Assembly (NCBI RefSeq): GCF_003233725.1
Contig: NZ_QKQV01000009.1
Span: 1 to 64,000, forward strand
Length of the DNA: 64,000 nucleotides
Reading direction: 5' to 3'
From: Mesonia sp. K7
GTDB taxonomy: Bacteria; Bacteroidota; Bacteroidia; Flavobacteriales; Flavobacteriaceae
Both the position numbers and the translations under genes were made by a program. The notes below the pieces were generated by a model. The model ran no database searches. It saw only the letters and a program-made list of their open reading frames with translations, and was not told the DNA's origin. This document shows positions 8,479 through 17,582 of the stretch, piece after piece (the stretch's first letter is position 1; every line of letters starts with the position of its first letter).

Positions 8479-8522
8479 GTATCGAGAAGTATTTCAAAGG
8501 CTAAAATTCTTATTCTCGATAC
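8479..8522. repeat. Dispersed repeat with 10-bp perfect terminal inverted arms
   Basis: GTATCGAGAA (8479-8488) and TTCTCGATAC (8513-8522) are exact inverted copies enclosing 24 bases. The inner sequence matches the repeat at 3966-4006. It lies in the 290-base spacer between trxA and dnaE, which otherwise has no gene. Confidence 0.65.
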
Positions 8523-8594
8523 AAATTTTCCTCTTGAAAAGAGTAAAATTCACTCGAATTGACAGAATTTTATCAAAATACGCAGCGGGTTAAT

Positions 8595-11500
8595 TTAGTT
8601 AATTCTATACTGCAAACTTTCCTCGTCTAAGCTTTCTAACAATTCTTTACATACATTTACCTTTTGTTTGGCACTTTGCATCTGCAACTTCAGTTTTTCT
8701 TTGCGTTCATAGACCAAAAAGTTGAGCGTATGATTGCCTTTATGCTGTTTGATTAAAGTATTCAGATTGTCAATTTTTTCATCTTTTAACTTGTTGACAT
8801 CTATTTGTATGGTAATCTTTTTGGATAAACTTTCCATCACCTCTTGTAATTGTTTAAACGAATTAAACTGAATTCTCGGAGCTCTCTTGTTTCCGCTTTT
8901 ATCAGTATAACCTTCTTTGATATAGGCTTTGATATGCACAAAAGTACTAGGTACCAAAAAGTGCCTAAACTTTAAGTATTCTTCCCCAAAAATCATAAAC
9001 TCACAACTATCTTCATAATCATCTACCGTAAATTTTGCCCAACCTTTCCCATTTTTTGCAATGCGATGTTCTACCCCAGAAATCACGCCTCCCAGTGAAA
9101 GTTCTCTATTGATATAAGGCTCCAAGTTTCTAAAATGTTGTAATGTGGCATTACAGAAATATTTCAATTCGTTTTGGAAATCATCCAACGGATGTCCCGA
9201 AATATAGATTCCTACCACTTCTTTTTCTTTTTTGAGTTTTTCCATGGTTGCCCATTCTTCACAAGGAGGAACTTGCGGCTCTGGAATTTGCACATCACTG
9301 CTTTCGCCGAAAAGGCTTACTTGAGAAGAATTCTGACTTTCTTGGTATTTTGCCGCATATTTGATCACTTTTTCTAGAAACGGAATCCCATCGCCGTCGT
9401 CATGAAAATATTGTGCGCGATGAGTAGCTTTAAAACAATCGAATCCACCGGCAAGGGCAAGATTCTCAAATGCTTTTTTATTGGCGGCCCGCAAATCAAT
9501 ACGTTTGGCCATATCAAAAATAGAACGGTAATTGCCATCTTTCTTACGGGTTTCAACTATAGTTTCTACGGCTGCTCCGCCAACCCCTTTGATCGCTCCC
9601 ATTCCGAAACGAATCGCATTGTCTTTATTTACCGAAAATTTGTAAAACGATTCATTCACATCTGGCCCTAAAACCGGTAGTTTCATACGCCTACATTCTT
9701 CCATAAAGAAAGTGACATCTTTGATGTTATTCATATTGTTGGATAACACCGCCGCCATGTATTCTGCCGGGTAATGTGCTTTGAGGTAAGCGGTTTGGTA
9801 GGCTATCCAAGCATAGCAAGTCGAGTGTGATTTATTGAACGCATAACTTGCAAAAGCTTCCCAATCTTTCCATATTTTTTCCAGCACATCACGTGGGTGT
9901 CCATTTTTCTCTCCTCCATCTAAAAACTTAGGCTTGAGTTGTTCCAACAAATAGAAGATTTTTTTACCCATGGCCTTTCGCAATACATCGGCTTCACCTT
10001 TGGTAAAACTTGCCAGTTTCTGCGAAAGCAACATTACTTGCTCTTGGTAAACTGTAATTCCGTAGGTTTCTTCCAAAAATTCTTCCATAGCGTCAAGGTC
10101 GTAGGTAATCTCTTGGGTGCCATTTTTTCTAGCGACAAAATCGGGAATATATTCCATCGGACCAGGCCGGTACAAGGCATTCATGGCGATAAGATCCTCA
10201 AAAACCGTTGGCTTCAGCTCTCGTAAGTGTTTTTGCATTCCGGGTGATTCGTATTGAAAAATCCCAACGGTTTCTCCTCTTTGGAAGAGTTCGTAAGTTT
10301 TTTCGTCATCTAAGGGAAAAGTTTCTGGATCTAATAAAATGCCATGTTTTGCTTTGACAATTTTGACGGTGTCTTTGATCAGTGTAAGCGTTTTTAAACC
10401 CAAAAAGTCCATTTTAAGCAGTCCTGCACTTTCTACCACGCTGTTATCAAACTGGGTGACATACAAGTCGGAATCTTTGGCGGTTGCCACTGGAACATAA
10501 TTGGTAATATCGCTTGGGGTAATGATCACACCACAAGCATGAATACCCGTATTTCTTACCGAGCCTTCAAGTATTCTCGCTTGGTTTACCGTTTGCCCTT
10601 CGAGGTCATCTTGTTCAGACAGGTTTTTGAGTTCGTTGATTTTTTCGACATCTTCACTTCTGAATTTCGATTGTACTTCTTTATCGCTTAACGCGAAAAT
10701 CTTATACAATTTCGACATATCGGGTACCAACTTGGCAATTCTATCGGCATCTTGAAGCGGTAAATCGAGTACTCTTGCGGTATCCCTAATAGATGATTTA
10801 GCAGCCATCGTACCGTAAGTAATGATTTGCGCTACTTGATTGGCACCGTATTTTTCGATGACATAATCCATGACCTTACTTCTTCCTTCATCGTCAAAAT
10901 CGATATCGATATCGGGCATACTCACACGATCGGGATTGAGAAAACGCTCAAAAAGCAAATCGTACTTAAGCGGATCGATATTGGTAATCTTCAAGCAATA
11001 GGCGACCACACTTCCCGCCGCCGAACCACGACCCGGACCAACCGAAACGCCCATCTTTCTGGCTTCACGAATAAAATCCTCTACAATTAAAAAGTAACCC
11101 GGATAGCCTGTGTTTTCAATCACCGAAAGCTCGAAGTCGATTCGATCTTTAATTTCAGGCGTGATTTCGTTGTAGCGCTGTTTGGCACCTTCATAAGTAA
11201 TGTGGTTTAGAAAAGCATTCTCTCCTCTTTTCCCACCGTCTTTTTCATCTTCTTCCGATTGAAATTCTTCTGGGATGGTAAATTTTGGTAATAAAACGTC
11301 TCTCGAAAGCTGGTAAACCTCTATTTTATCGACAATTTCTTGGATGTTGGTAATGGCTTCTGGCAAATCTTTAAACAAAGATTTCATTTCGTCGGAAGAC
11401 TTAAAATAATACTCTTGATTGGGCAAACCGTATCGGTAACCACGACCGCGACCAATGGGTGTAGCTTGTTTTTCGCCATCTTTTACACACAACAAGATAT

Positions 11501-12971
11501 CGTGGGCATTGGCATCCTCTTGTGTGGTATAGTAGGTGTTGTTGGTGGCAATGAGTTTTACTTGATAGGCTGTTGCGAATTTTAACAACACTTCATTTAC
11601 CCTATTTTCATCTTCTTGGTTGTGCCGCATGATTTCGAGATAGAAATCCTCTTGGAACTGTTCTTTCCACCACTGTAAAGCTTCTTCAGCTTGTTTTTCG
11701 CCAATGTTTAAAATCTTACTGGAAATCTCTCCGTATAAATTCCCCGAAAGGACAATGAGATTTTCTTTGTATTTTTCTACGGTTTCTTTATCGATACGCG
11801 GCACATAATAAAAGCCTTCGGTATAAGCAATGGAAGACATTTTCGCCAAATTGTGATAGCCTTGCTTATTCTTGGCAAGAAATACTATCTGGTAACCGTT
11901 GTCTTTTCGGGATTTATCCAATCGATTTTCGCATACAAAAAATTCGCAACCCACAATGGGTTTGATGGGAATCTCATCAAAGTCTTCCGCTCCTTTTTCT
12001 AATTGTTCTTTAACTTTTTTATTGTGGTTATGAGCCGCCGAAACAAAGTTGAAGGCTCCCATCATATTCGCGTGATCAGTCAATGCAACTGCAGGCATTT
12101 TTTGCTTTGTCGCGGCAGCTACCAAATCGTTGACACTTATGGTAGATTGCAATATCGAAAATTGACTGTGGTTATGTAAATGCGAAAAAGTAACATCCCC
12201 TAACTTTTCGAGGTTTTCTTGGATTTCCTGTTTTGTAGGAACCTCAACCTGCGTTTCTTTTTGAAGCTGTTCTTTTATTTTTTTAGAAGCGGCTTTTAGG
12301 TTGATGTGCTTTAAACCAATTAGTTGAATCGGTTTTGGGTTTTCTTCCGAAAATTTCTCAAAATAATCGGGAGCCACATCCAGCTCTTCTCTTGTGAATA
12401 CCCGTTGGCGCACCAACTCAAAAAAGCAACGCGTGGTTGCCTCAACGTCGGCAGTCGCGTTATGGGCTTCTTTAAATGATTGATCGAATAAAAACTGGTG
12501 TAATTCTGACAGGGTTGGCAATTTAAACTTACCGCCACGCCCTCCGGGAATTTTACACAATTCTGCAGTGGTTTCCGTACAGGTGTCGAGTACCGGTAAA
12601 TCGTTAAGTTGCGTGGAAGTTTCGTTTCGGTAAAACTCGCAACCCATAATGTTAAGATCGAAATCTACATTTTGTCCGACTACAAATTTGGTCTTGCTTA
12701 AAGCTTCGTTGAACTTTTCCAATACCAATTGCAAATCCTCCCCTTTTTCTTGTGCCAATTCTGTAGAAATCCCGTGAATACGCTCAGAATCATAAGGAAT
12801 ATCAAAACCCTCGGGTTGGATTAAAAAATCTTGATGCTCGATGAGATTTCCCCATTGGTCGTGCAACTGCCAAGCTATTTGTATCGCTCTAGGCCAATTG
12901 TCGGTGTCGGTAATGGGTGCATCCCAACGTTTAGGTAAACCCGTGGTTTCGGTATCGAAGATTAAAAACAT
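8595..12971 (-). CDS. dnaE: DNA polymerase III alpha subunit with fused DEDDh exonuclease
   Basis: This replicative polymerase has 1458 residues. The first 200 or so form an epsilon-like 3'-5' exonuclease: ExoI FDTETTG (Asp6, Glu8), ExoII NVDFDLN, and ExoIII HNATADVEAT. A linker leads to the PHP domain (FSHLHNHSQFS, ALTDHANM). The polymerase core has PDIDIDFDD and GPGRGSAAGS, followed by helix-hairpin-helix and OB-fold regions. E. coli DnaE is about 1160 residues without exonuclease, so the N-terminal fusion explains the extra length and suggests proofreading in cis. All three exonuclease motifs look intact. It is separated from dnaG by a terminator. Confidence 0.96.
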   Translation of the reverse strand: MFLIFDTETTGLPKRWDAPITDTDNWPRAIQIAWQLHDQWGNLIEHQDFLIQPEGFDIPYDSERIHGISTELAQEKGEDLQLVLEKFNEALSKTKFVVGQNVDFDLNIMGCEFYRNETSTQLNDLPVLDTCTETTAELCKIPGGRGGKFKLPTLSELHQFLFDQSFKEAHNATADVEATTRCFFELVRQRVFTREELDVAPDYFEKFSEENPKPIQLIGLKHINLKAASKKIKEQLQKETQVEVPTKQEIQENLEKLGDVTFSHLHNHSQFSILQSTISVNDLVAAATKQKMPAVALTDHANMMGAFNFVSAAHNHNKKVKEQLEKGAEDFDEIPIKPIVGCEFFVCENRLDKSRKDNGYQIVFLAKNKQGYHNLAKMSSIAYTEGFYYVPRIDKETVEKYKENLIVLSGNLYGEISSKILNIGEKQAEEALQWWKEQFQEDFYLEIMRHNQEDENRVNEVLLKFATAYQVKLIATNNTYYTTQEDANAHDILLCVKDGEKQATPIGRGRGYRYGLPNQEYYFKSSDEMKSLFKDLPEAITNIQEIVDKIEVYQLSRDVLLPKFTIPEEFQSEEDEKDGGKRGENAFLNHITYEGAKQRYNEITPEIKDRIDFELSVIENTGYPGYFLIVEDFIREARKMGVSVGPGRGSAAGSVVAYCLKITNIDPLKYDLLFERFLNPDRVSMPDIDIDFDDEGRSKVMDYVIEKYGANQVAQIITYGTMAAKSSIRDTARVLDLPLQDADRIAKLVPDMSKLYKIFALSDKEVQSKFRSEDVEKINELKNLSEQDDLEGQTVNQARILEGSVRNTGIHACGVIITPSDITNYVPVATAKDSDLYVTQFDNSVVESAGLLKMDFLGLKTLTLIKDTVKIVKAKHGILLDPETFPLDDEKTYELFQRGETVGIFQYESPGMQKHLRELKPTVFEDLIAMNALYRPGPMEYIPDFVARKNGTQEITYDLDAMEEFLEETYGITVYQEQVMLLSQKLASFTKGEADVLRKAMGKKIFYLLEQLKPKFLDGGEKNGHPRDVLEKIWKDWEAFASYAFNKSHSTCYAWIAYQTAYLKAHYPAEYMAAVLSNNMNNIKDVTFFMEECRRMKLPVLGPDVNESFYKFSVNKDNAIRFGMGAIKGVGGAAVETIVETRKKDGNYRSIFDMAKRIDLRAANKKAFENLALAGGFDCFKATHRAQYFHDDGDGIPFLEKVIKYAAKYQESQNSSQVSLFGESSDVQIPEPQVPPCEEWATMEKLKKEKEVVGIYISGHPLDDFQNELKYFCNATLQHFRNLEPYINRELSLGGVISGVEHRIAKNGKGWAKFTVDDYEDSCEFMIFGEEYLKFRHFLVPSTFVHIKAYIKEGYTDKSGNKRAPRIQFNSFKQLQEVMESLSKKITIQIDVNKLKDEKIDNLNTLIKQHKGNHTLNFLVYERKEKLKLQMQSAKQKVNVCKELLESLDEESLQYRIN

Positions 12972-13035
12972 GTAAACTCTATTTATTATACTTGAAGTAT
13001 CGTAAATATAAAGATATCCTTACGGTCTAAAAATG

Positions 13036-13070
13036 AAAAAGACCACCATTTATTAACAGGCGGTCTTTTT
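13036..13070 (-). terminator. Terminator downstream of dnaG
   Basis: AAAAAGACC and GGTCTTTTT form a 9-bp stem extended by further pairing around an AT-rich loop. On the minus strand the T-rich arm follows dnaG. It separates dnaG from dnaE. Confidence 0.65.
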
Positions 13071-13163
13071 GAATAATTGAGGGCAAAAAACGGTTTTCTA
13101 AAAAAATACTTTTCTTCAAAACGAAGCGAAATGTTTTTTAGTATAAGGATTTTATCTTTTTTT

Positions 13164-15119
13164 TTAGATAACCCGGTTGAGCTTTTGGGAAATAATCACT
13201 TCCAAACCTTTGTAATCCATCGTTTCCTGAATAACATCTTGGTGGTGGTCTTCTTTGTTTTCTTTGATAGACTCCATCAATTCGTTTACTTTTTCCTTAA
13301 TAAGAAAACGACGCAGGTTTAAAATGGTCTCTACCACCTCACGGCTTTCGAGTTCGCTTTTGTCTTTTACATAAATATCCTGATCATCCCAACGGTGCAA
13401 CACATTCTTCTCATGCTGCATCAAAATGGTGGTCATTTCTGCAGCTTCTTCTTCGGTGAGTTGGTTGACAAACGTTTCGACCTTTAGTGTTTCTTTTTGT
13501 TGAAACTCATGGATGATCTTCAGAAACAAACTTTTAAAAGTAGGGTTGGTAAATTCGATTTCATCTTCCTGTAAGTCTAAGAATATTTTTTCGTAGACTT
13601 TAGCTTTTATCATTTCAGATGCTAATTTGATTTCTCCCAACTCATTTTCCTTCAATACAAACTCTTCAAACTCGTCTTCGACATCACCATAAAAAAGCAA
13701 TAAACTAATGATGTTTTTTTCCAATATTTGTTGGTGGTTGACTTTTAAGCTTTCCTCTTGGGCTTTTATGACTTCAAGTGGCTTTTTCGTTTGAACTTTT
13801 TTGGCTTCGTCCCGTTTATTTTTCGAACTGATTTGAGCCAAAGCACTGTAGAGCACCTCTTCGGAAACCTCCATCATCTGTGCCGAGTCTTTCAAGTAAA
13901 TCTCTTGTTTAATCGCATCGGGGATTAAAGCAATACTCTTGACCAAATCCCTTACGGTTTTGGCTTTTTTGATGGGGTCGTTTTTGGCTTCTTTTAATAA
14001 TAAATCCGCTTTAAAGCGAATAAAATCTTTGGCATTTTCTGCAATATACCGCTGAATATCTTCTTGCGTATTTTTCTTGGCAAAACTATCGGGATCTTCA
14101 CCATCGGGAAACGTACAAACTTTTACATTAAGGCCTTGTTCTAAAATGAGATCGACACCACGAATGGAAGCCCGTAAACCCGCTGCATCGCCATCAAAAA
14201 GTACGGTAATATGATTGGTGAGTCGTTTGACCAAACGTATTTGTTCTGGTGTTAAAGCGGTACCCGAACTTGCGACCACATTTTCGATACCGGCCTGATG
14301 CATCTGGATCACATCGGTATAACCCTCGACCAAATAGCAATTGTCTTCTTTGGCAATGGCTTTTTTGGCTTGGTAAATACCGTATAAAACTTTACTTTTA
14401 TGGTAAATATCGCTCTCTGGCGAATTGATGTACTTGGCTACGTTTTTATTATTTCCGAGAATTCGCCCACCAAAACCGAGTGTTCGACCTGCCATCGAGT
14501 GAATCGGAAAAATAATTCTCCCCTTAAAACGATCGAACTGCTTGTCGTCTTTGACAATCGTCAGACCGGTCTTCTCTAGAAACTCCAACTGATAGCCTTT
14601 CCCTAAAGCTTCTTTGGTAAACGCATCCCATTGGTCGAGCGAATAGCCCAACTCAAAATTTTTGATGGTTTCTGAAGTAAAACCACGCTCTTTAAAGTAG
14701 CTTAATCCAATCGATTTTCCCGCATCGGTATTGTGCAAGGTTTGCATAAAATATTTTTTGGCAAATTCACTCACCAAAAACAAGCTTTCGCGTTTGTCTG
14801 CTTTTTCTTTTTCTTCTGTCGTTTGTTCGGTTTCTTCGATTTCGATACCGTATTTCTTCGCAAGGTATTTTATGGCTTCAGGATACGAAAAATGTTCGTG
14901 TTCCATCAGAAAGGCTACGACATTGCCTCCTTTTCCACTGGAGAAATCTTTCCAGATTTGTTTGACCGGTGAAACCATAAAACTTGGGGTACGCTCATCG
15001 GTAAACGGACTCAAACCTTTGTAATTACTTCCCGACTTTTTGAGTTGTACAAAATCGCCAATCACCTCTTCTACACGAGCGGTTTCAAAGACTTGATCGA
15101 TGGTCGATTTTTTTATCAT
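13164..15119 (-). CDS. dnaG: DNA primase with degenerate zinc-binding domain
   Basis: This 651-residue primase makes RNA primers at the fork. The catalytic centre is intact: FKGRIIFPIHS, the TOPRIM glutamate in LVEGYTDV and the aspartates in LFDGDAAG. The N-terminal CHC2 domain is recognisable (GLSPFTDERTPSF, IWKDFSSGKGGN). However, the four positions that are Cys-His-Cys-Cys in E. coli are Ser, Thr, Asp and Ser, so no zinc can be bound in the usual way. The rest of the domain is well conserved, which argues against decay. The C-terminal helicase-interaction region is divergent. A TACTTTTG -7 element lies 25 bases upstream. Confidence 0.95.
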   Translation of the reverse strand: MIKKSTIDQVFETARVEEVIGDFVQLKKSGSNYKGLSPFTDERTPSFMVSPVKQIWKDFSSGKGGNVVAFLMEHEHFSYPEAIKYLAKKYGIEIEETEQTTEEKEKADKRESLFLVSEFAKKYFMQTLHNTDAGKSIGLSYFKERGFTSETIKNFELGYSLDQWDAFTKEALGKGYQLEFLEKTGLTIVKDDKQFDRFKGRIIFPIHSMAGRTLGFGGRILGNNKNVAKYINSPESDIYHKSKVLYGIYQAKKAIAKEDNCYLVEGYTDVIQMHQAGIENVVASSGTALTPEQIRLVKRLTNHITVLFDGDAAGLRASIRGVDLILEQGLNVKVCTFPDGEDPDSFAKKNTQEDIQRYIAENAKDFIRFKADLLLKEAKNDPIKKAKTVRDLVKSIALIPDAIKQEIYLKDSAQMMEVSEEVLYSALAQISSKNKRDEAKKVQTKKPLEVIKAQEESLKVNHQQILEKNIISLLLFYGDVEDEFEEFVLKENELGEIKLASEMIKAKVYEKIFLDLQEDEIEFTNPTFKSLFLKIIHEFQQKETLKVETFVNQLTEEEAAEMTTILMQHEKNVLHRWDDQDIYVKDKSELESREVVETILNLRRFLIKEKVNELMESIKENKEDHHQDVIQETMDYKGLEVIISQKLNRVI

Positions 15120-15144
15120 TTTTCTTAAGAAGTAATTATTTTTT

Positions 15145-15152
15145 CAAAAGTA
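15145..15152 (-). promoter_or_regulatory. -7 element of dnaG
   Basis: The minus strand reads TACTTTTG. A TTTG box lies 24 bases further upstream (15177-15180), slightly long spacing, inside the terminator loop of the preceding gene. Confidence 0.5.
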
Positions 15153-15162
15153 AGAAAATAAA

Positions 15163-15190
15163 AAAAAGGATGTCATCAAAACATCCTTTT
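15163..15190 (-). terminator. Terminator of the sigma/anti-sigma/barrel operon
   Basis: AAAAGGATGT and ACATCCTTTT form a 10-bp perfect stem with a 7-base loop and a T-rich minus-strand tail. It lies 27 bases after the stop of the barrel protein. Confidence 0.75.
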
Positions 15191-15216
15191 AAAGAAAAGA
15201 TAGCTAAAATTTGCTT

Positions 15217-16227
15217 TTAATACCCTATGATTAGAGCTGCGCTTAGCATATTTCCATTAGCATTAGAGTTTTCAAAAATAGAGTTTAAGTGATACCTTAT
15301 GTTAAGTTTTAACGGCCCATAACCTGCATAAGCACTTAATCCGTAAAGAAAATCTTCTGTGTTATACGGCCTTTGAATAGATTGCCTCACTGTCTCTCCT
15401 TCGTCTTCGTATTTAAAACTTTGTGAAAAACCTATTTTCACTCCTAAAAATCCTCCTATTCCGTAATTCCAATCGCTATTTAAATCATACATAGCGCGAT
15501 CTTCTGAATAATCAATTTTTGTTTTCCCAAATTCAAAATGTACAGGAACAACCAAATTTACAAGACTAAAACTTGATCTATCTAATTCTATCGGCGATTC
15601 TACCAATTCTGCTTGATTGGCTTGGTTTACAAAAATTTTACTGTCTTTAATTCCAACTATATTACTCGTAAGCTCAAGACCATAGTTTAATCTATATTCT
15701 GGAGATGCTCTTGAAAAAACCGTTGTAAATTTTACACCTGCAAAAAAATTAAACCCAACATTTTCATAAGCATCCTGTGATTGATTAGCAACCGTGCTAA
15801 TTCCTAAACCAACATAGGTATTTGGAAAAAAAACTCTTGGTATGGAATCTAAGGCAGACATTTTTTTGGTATCGGTCAGAACAGCACCTATATCTATATA
15901 AAAATCTTGCGCCAGGCTCTCACTTTGGTTTCTTTTAATTAGATCTATATTCAAATCGATTAAATCATATTGATTTTCAATATTCATCGCGTGTAATTTT
16001 GCTGCCTCTTGTTTAAGTTCATCAGCTTTTTCTTGACTTATTTCTCTAGCTTCTAAGCGTTCATTTATTGTTTTTACTTTAAGTTTCAGTTTTTCTTTTT
16101 CCAGTTTTTCTACCGTCTCTTTTTGAGCTTGCAATTCTTCGATTTTAATTTGAGCTTTAGGTTTTTCTACTTGTGACCATAAAACTGATGAGGTTAACAA
16201 AAATGTTATAAAGAATATTTTTTTCAT
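15217..16227 (-). CDS. Predicted outer-membrane beta-barrel protein with coiled-coil N-terminus
   Basis: I do not recognise a named family. The 336 residues start with a signal peptide (MKKIFFITFLLTSSVLWSQ). A charged coiled-coil stretch at about 22-85 is rich in Lys and Glu. Alternating hydrophobic/aromatic strands follow up to the end, which reads AALIIGY with a terminal aromatic as in outer-membrane barrels. It lies 37 bases after the anti-sigma-like gene and shares a terminator, so it is probably co-transcribed with the ECF sigma factor. It may be a target, or a sensor of envelope state. Function is inferred from position only. Confidence 0.6.
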   Translation of the reverse strand: MKKIFFITFLLTSSVLWSQVEKPKAQIKIEELQAQKETVEKLEKEKLKLKVKTINERLEAREISQEKADELKQEAAKLHAMNIENQYDLIDLNIDLIKRNQSESLAQDFYIDIGAVLTDTKKMSALDSIPRVFFPNTYVGLGISTVANQSQDAYENVGFNFFAGVKFTTVFSRASPEYRLNYGLELTSNIVGIKDSKIFVNQANQAELVESPIELDRSSFSLVNLVVPVHFEFGKTKIDYSEDRAMYDLNSDWNYGIGGFLGVKIGFSQSFKYEDEGETVRQSIQRPYNTEDFLYGLSAYAGYGPLKLNIRYHLNSIFENSNANGNMLSAALIIGY

Positions 16228-16264
16228 AATGGTAATAGTTTATAGTTATTTATATCGTTTACAG

Positions 16265-16957
16265 TTAATTTTTCAGAAAGGCAATGGGTGATTTTATTTG
16301 AGAAAAGCTATTTTCTATAAAATTATGTATTTGTTTTCCTAAAGAAGGGTTTAAATCTATTTCTACCTCATTAAGTAATGCTTGTGCGTTAATACTATTA
16401 TTGGTTTCTTTTAAAATTTTATCAGTTAAAATTTCTTTTTGTGCAGCTGCCAATAAACCATCAACTTCTTCTTCGATGTTTTTCGCTTGAAGCGGAGTTT
16501 GAGGTCCTTTGCTATTTTCAGCCATCAAAACTTTAATCGTTTTTGTTTCCTTTGTTTTGGATAAATGGTTTTCTGCTGTACCTTTTACTGGCTTTTCATT
16601 TTTCAACAATTCTTCTTTAGGGAAAACTTGTTCTATTTTATCAGCAGTATAAACTTTTTCACCTTCTATTTCTTCAAAAAGAAGATTTTCTTTTTTAGTG
16701 GTTTCTTGATTATTCTCTATTTTTTCAGGTTTGGTTTCCGTAACTTTCACTTCACTACCTTTATCTAACGTAAAGAAAAAACTCGTCACCAAAATTCCAA
16801 TCAAAAAACTAGCAGCAATGCCCAACCACCATTTTTTTGAGGATCTTTTAGCTTCCGCGGAAGCTAACTCGTTAGAAAGTTGATCCCAACCACTAGCAGC
16901 AGGAGTGATTTCCCTTGCTTCTAACTTTTCTTTGATATTTTTTTCCCAATTATCCAT
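16265..16957 (-). CDS. Putative anti-sigma factor, single-pass membrane protein
   Basis: The preferred start (MDNWEKNIKEKLEAREI) gives 230 residues and overlaps the end of the sigma factor gene by 8 bases, typical of translational coupling. A longer frame would run 44 codons into the sigma gene and is unlikely. A cytoplasmic N-terminal region of about 40 residues precedes one membrane helix (WWLGIAASFLIGILVTSFFF). A Lys/Glu-rich periplasmic domain without a known fold follows. Topology and position match an anti-sigma factor holding the ECF sigma. No zinc-type HxxxCxxC motif is present. The gene contains a perfect 20-base palindrome at 16848-16867. Confidence 0.65.
   Translation of the reverse strand: MDNWEKNIKEKLEAREITPAASGWDQLSNELASAEAKRSSKKWWLGIAASFLIGILVTSFFFTLDKGSEVKVTETKPEKIENNQETTKKENLLFEEIEGEKVYTADKIEQVFPKEELLKNEKPVKGTAENHLSKTKETKTIKVLMAENSKGPQTPLQAKNIEEEVDGLLAAAQKEILTDKILKETNNSINAQALLNEVEIDLNPSLGKQIHNFIENSFSQIKSPIAFLKN
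16848..16867. repeat. Perfect 20-base palindrome TTAGCTTCCG/CGGAAGCTAA
   Basis: It lies inside the anti-sigma-like gene. Related forms occur at 37167-37180 (GCTTTCGCGAAAGC), 24484-24497 (GCTTCCGCGTAAGC) and 25750-25761 (GCTTCCGCGGAA), all within coding sequence. Confidence 0.6.
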
Positions 16958-17510
16958 GTGACTTTTCGTTTTTGTCCTGTAACTTTTCTTGTAAAAGTTT
17001 CCTGGCTTTGTGCAGTTGTGATTTTGAAGTGCTTTCCGAAATACGTAATGTCTTTGCAATTTCCTGATGCTTAAAACCTTCGATGGCATACATCACAAAC
17101 ACTACTTTATAACCGCTGGGTAAATCATCGATGAGGCTTTGTATTTCGTCTGCGTTTTCGCTTATACTATCGGTCTGTAACTCCAATTTATCTTGGTGTT
17201 TTTCGATTTCATCGGTAAGCATCAGTTCTTTTTTTGCTCGGAGGAAATCGATGGCTTCGAACACCATAACCCTACGCACCCAAGCTTCAAAACTACCTTT
17301 GTTTTTGTATTGGTTTATTTTGGTAAAAACCTTAAAAAAACCTTTGAGCATGACATCTTCCGCAAAGTGCAAATCTTTGATATACATTCTACACACACTC
17401 AACATTTTTGGAGCCAAGAGATGATATAGCTGCTGTTGTGCCAAACGATTGTGCTCTTTGGCTTTTTGCACCATATGCTCAATATTTTTATGTAAAGCAA
17501 CTACTTTCAC
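16950..17510 (-). CDS. ECF-type RNA polymerase sigma factor
   Basis: The 186 residues contain sigma region 2 (LLAPKMLSVCRMYIKD, AEDVMLKGFFKVF, FEAWVRRVMVFEAIDFLR) and region 4 (LPSGYKVVFVMYAIEGFKHQ, then a helix-turn-helix EIAKTLRISESTSKSQLHKAR). It directs RNA polymerase to a stress- or envelope-related regulon. The next gene overlaps its end and looks like its anti-sigma factor; the third gene encodes a barrel protein. No susC/susD pair is nearby, so it is not a classic polysaccharide-utilisation sigma. The regulon cannot be read from the window. Confidence 0.92.
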   Translation of the reverse strand: MKVVALHKNIEHMVQKAKEHNRLAQQQLYHLLAPKMLSVCRMYIKDLHFAEDVMLKGFFKVFTKINQYKNKGSFEAWVRRVMVFEAIDFLRAKKELMLTDEIEKHQDKLELQTDSISENADEIQSLIDDLPSGYKVVFVMYAIEGFKHQEIAKTLRISESTSKSQLHKARKLLQEKLQDKNEKSHG

Positions 17511-17582
17511 TTTGCGGTTTGTGTCTCTATTTATATAGACGAGAAGTTGGTAAAAAAGGTTGCCTTGAAGGTAGAAAAAATA

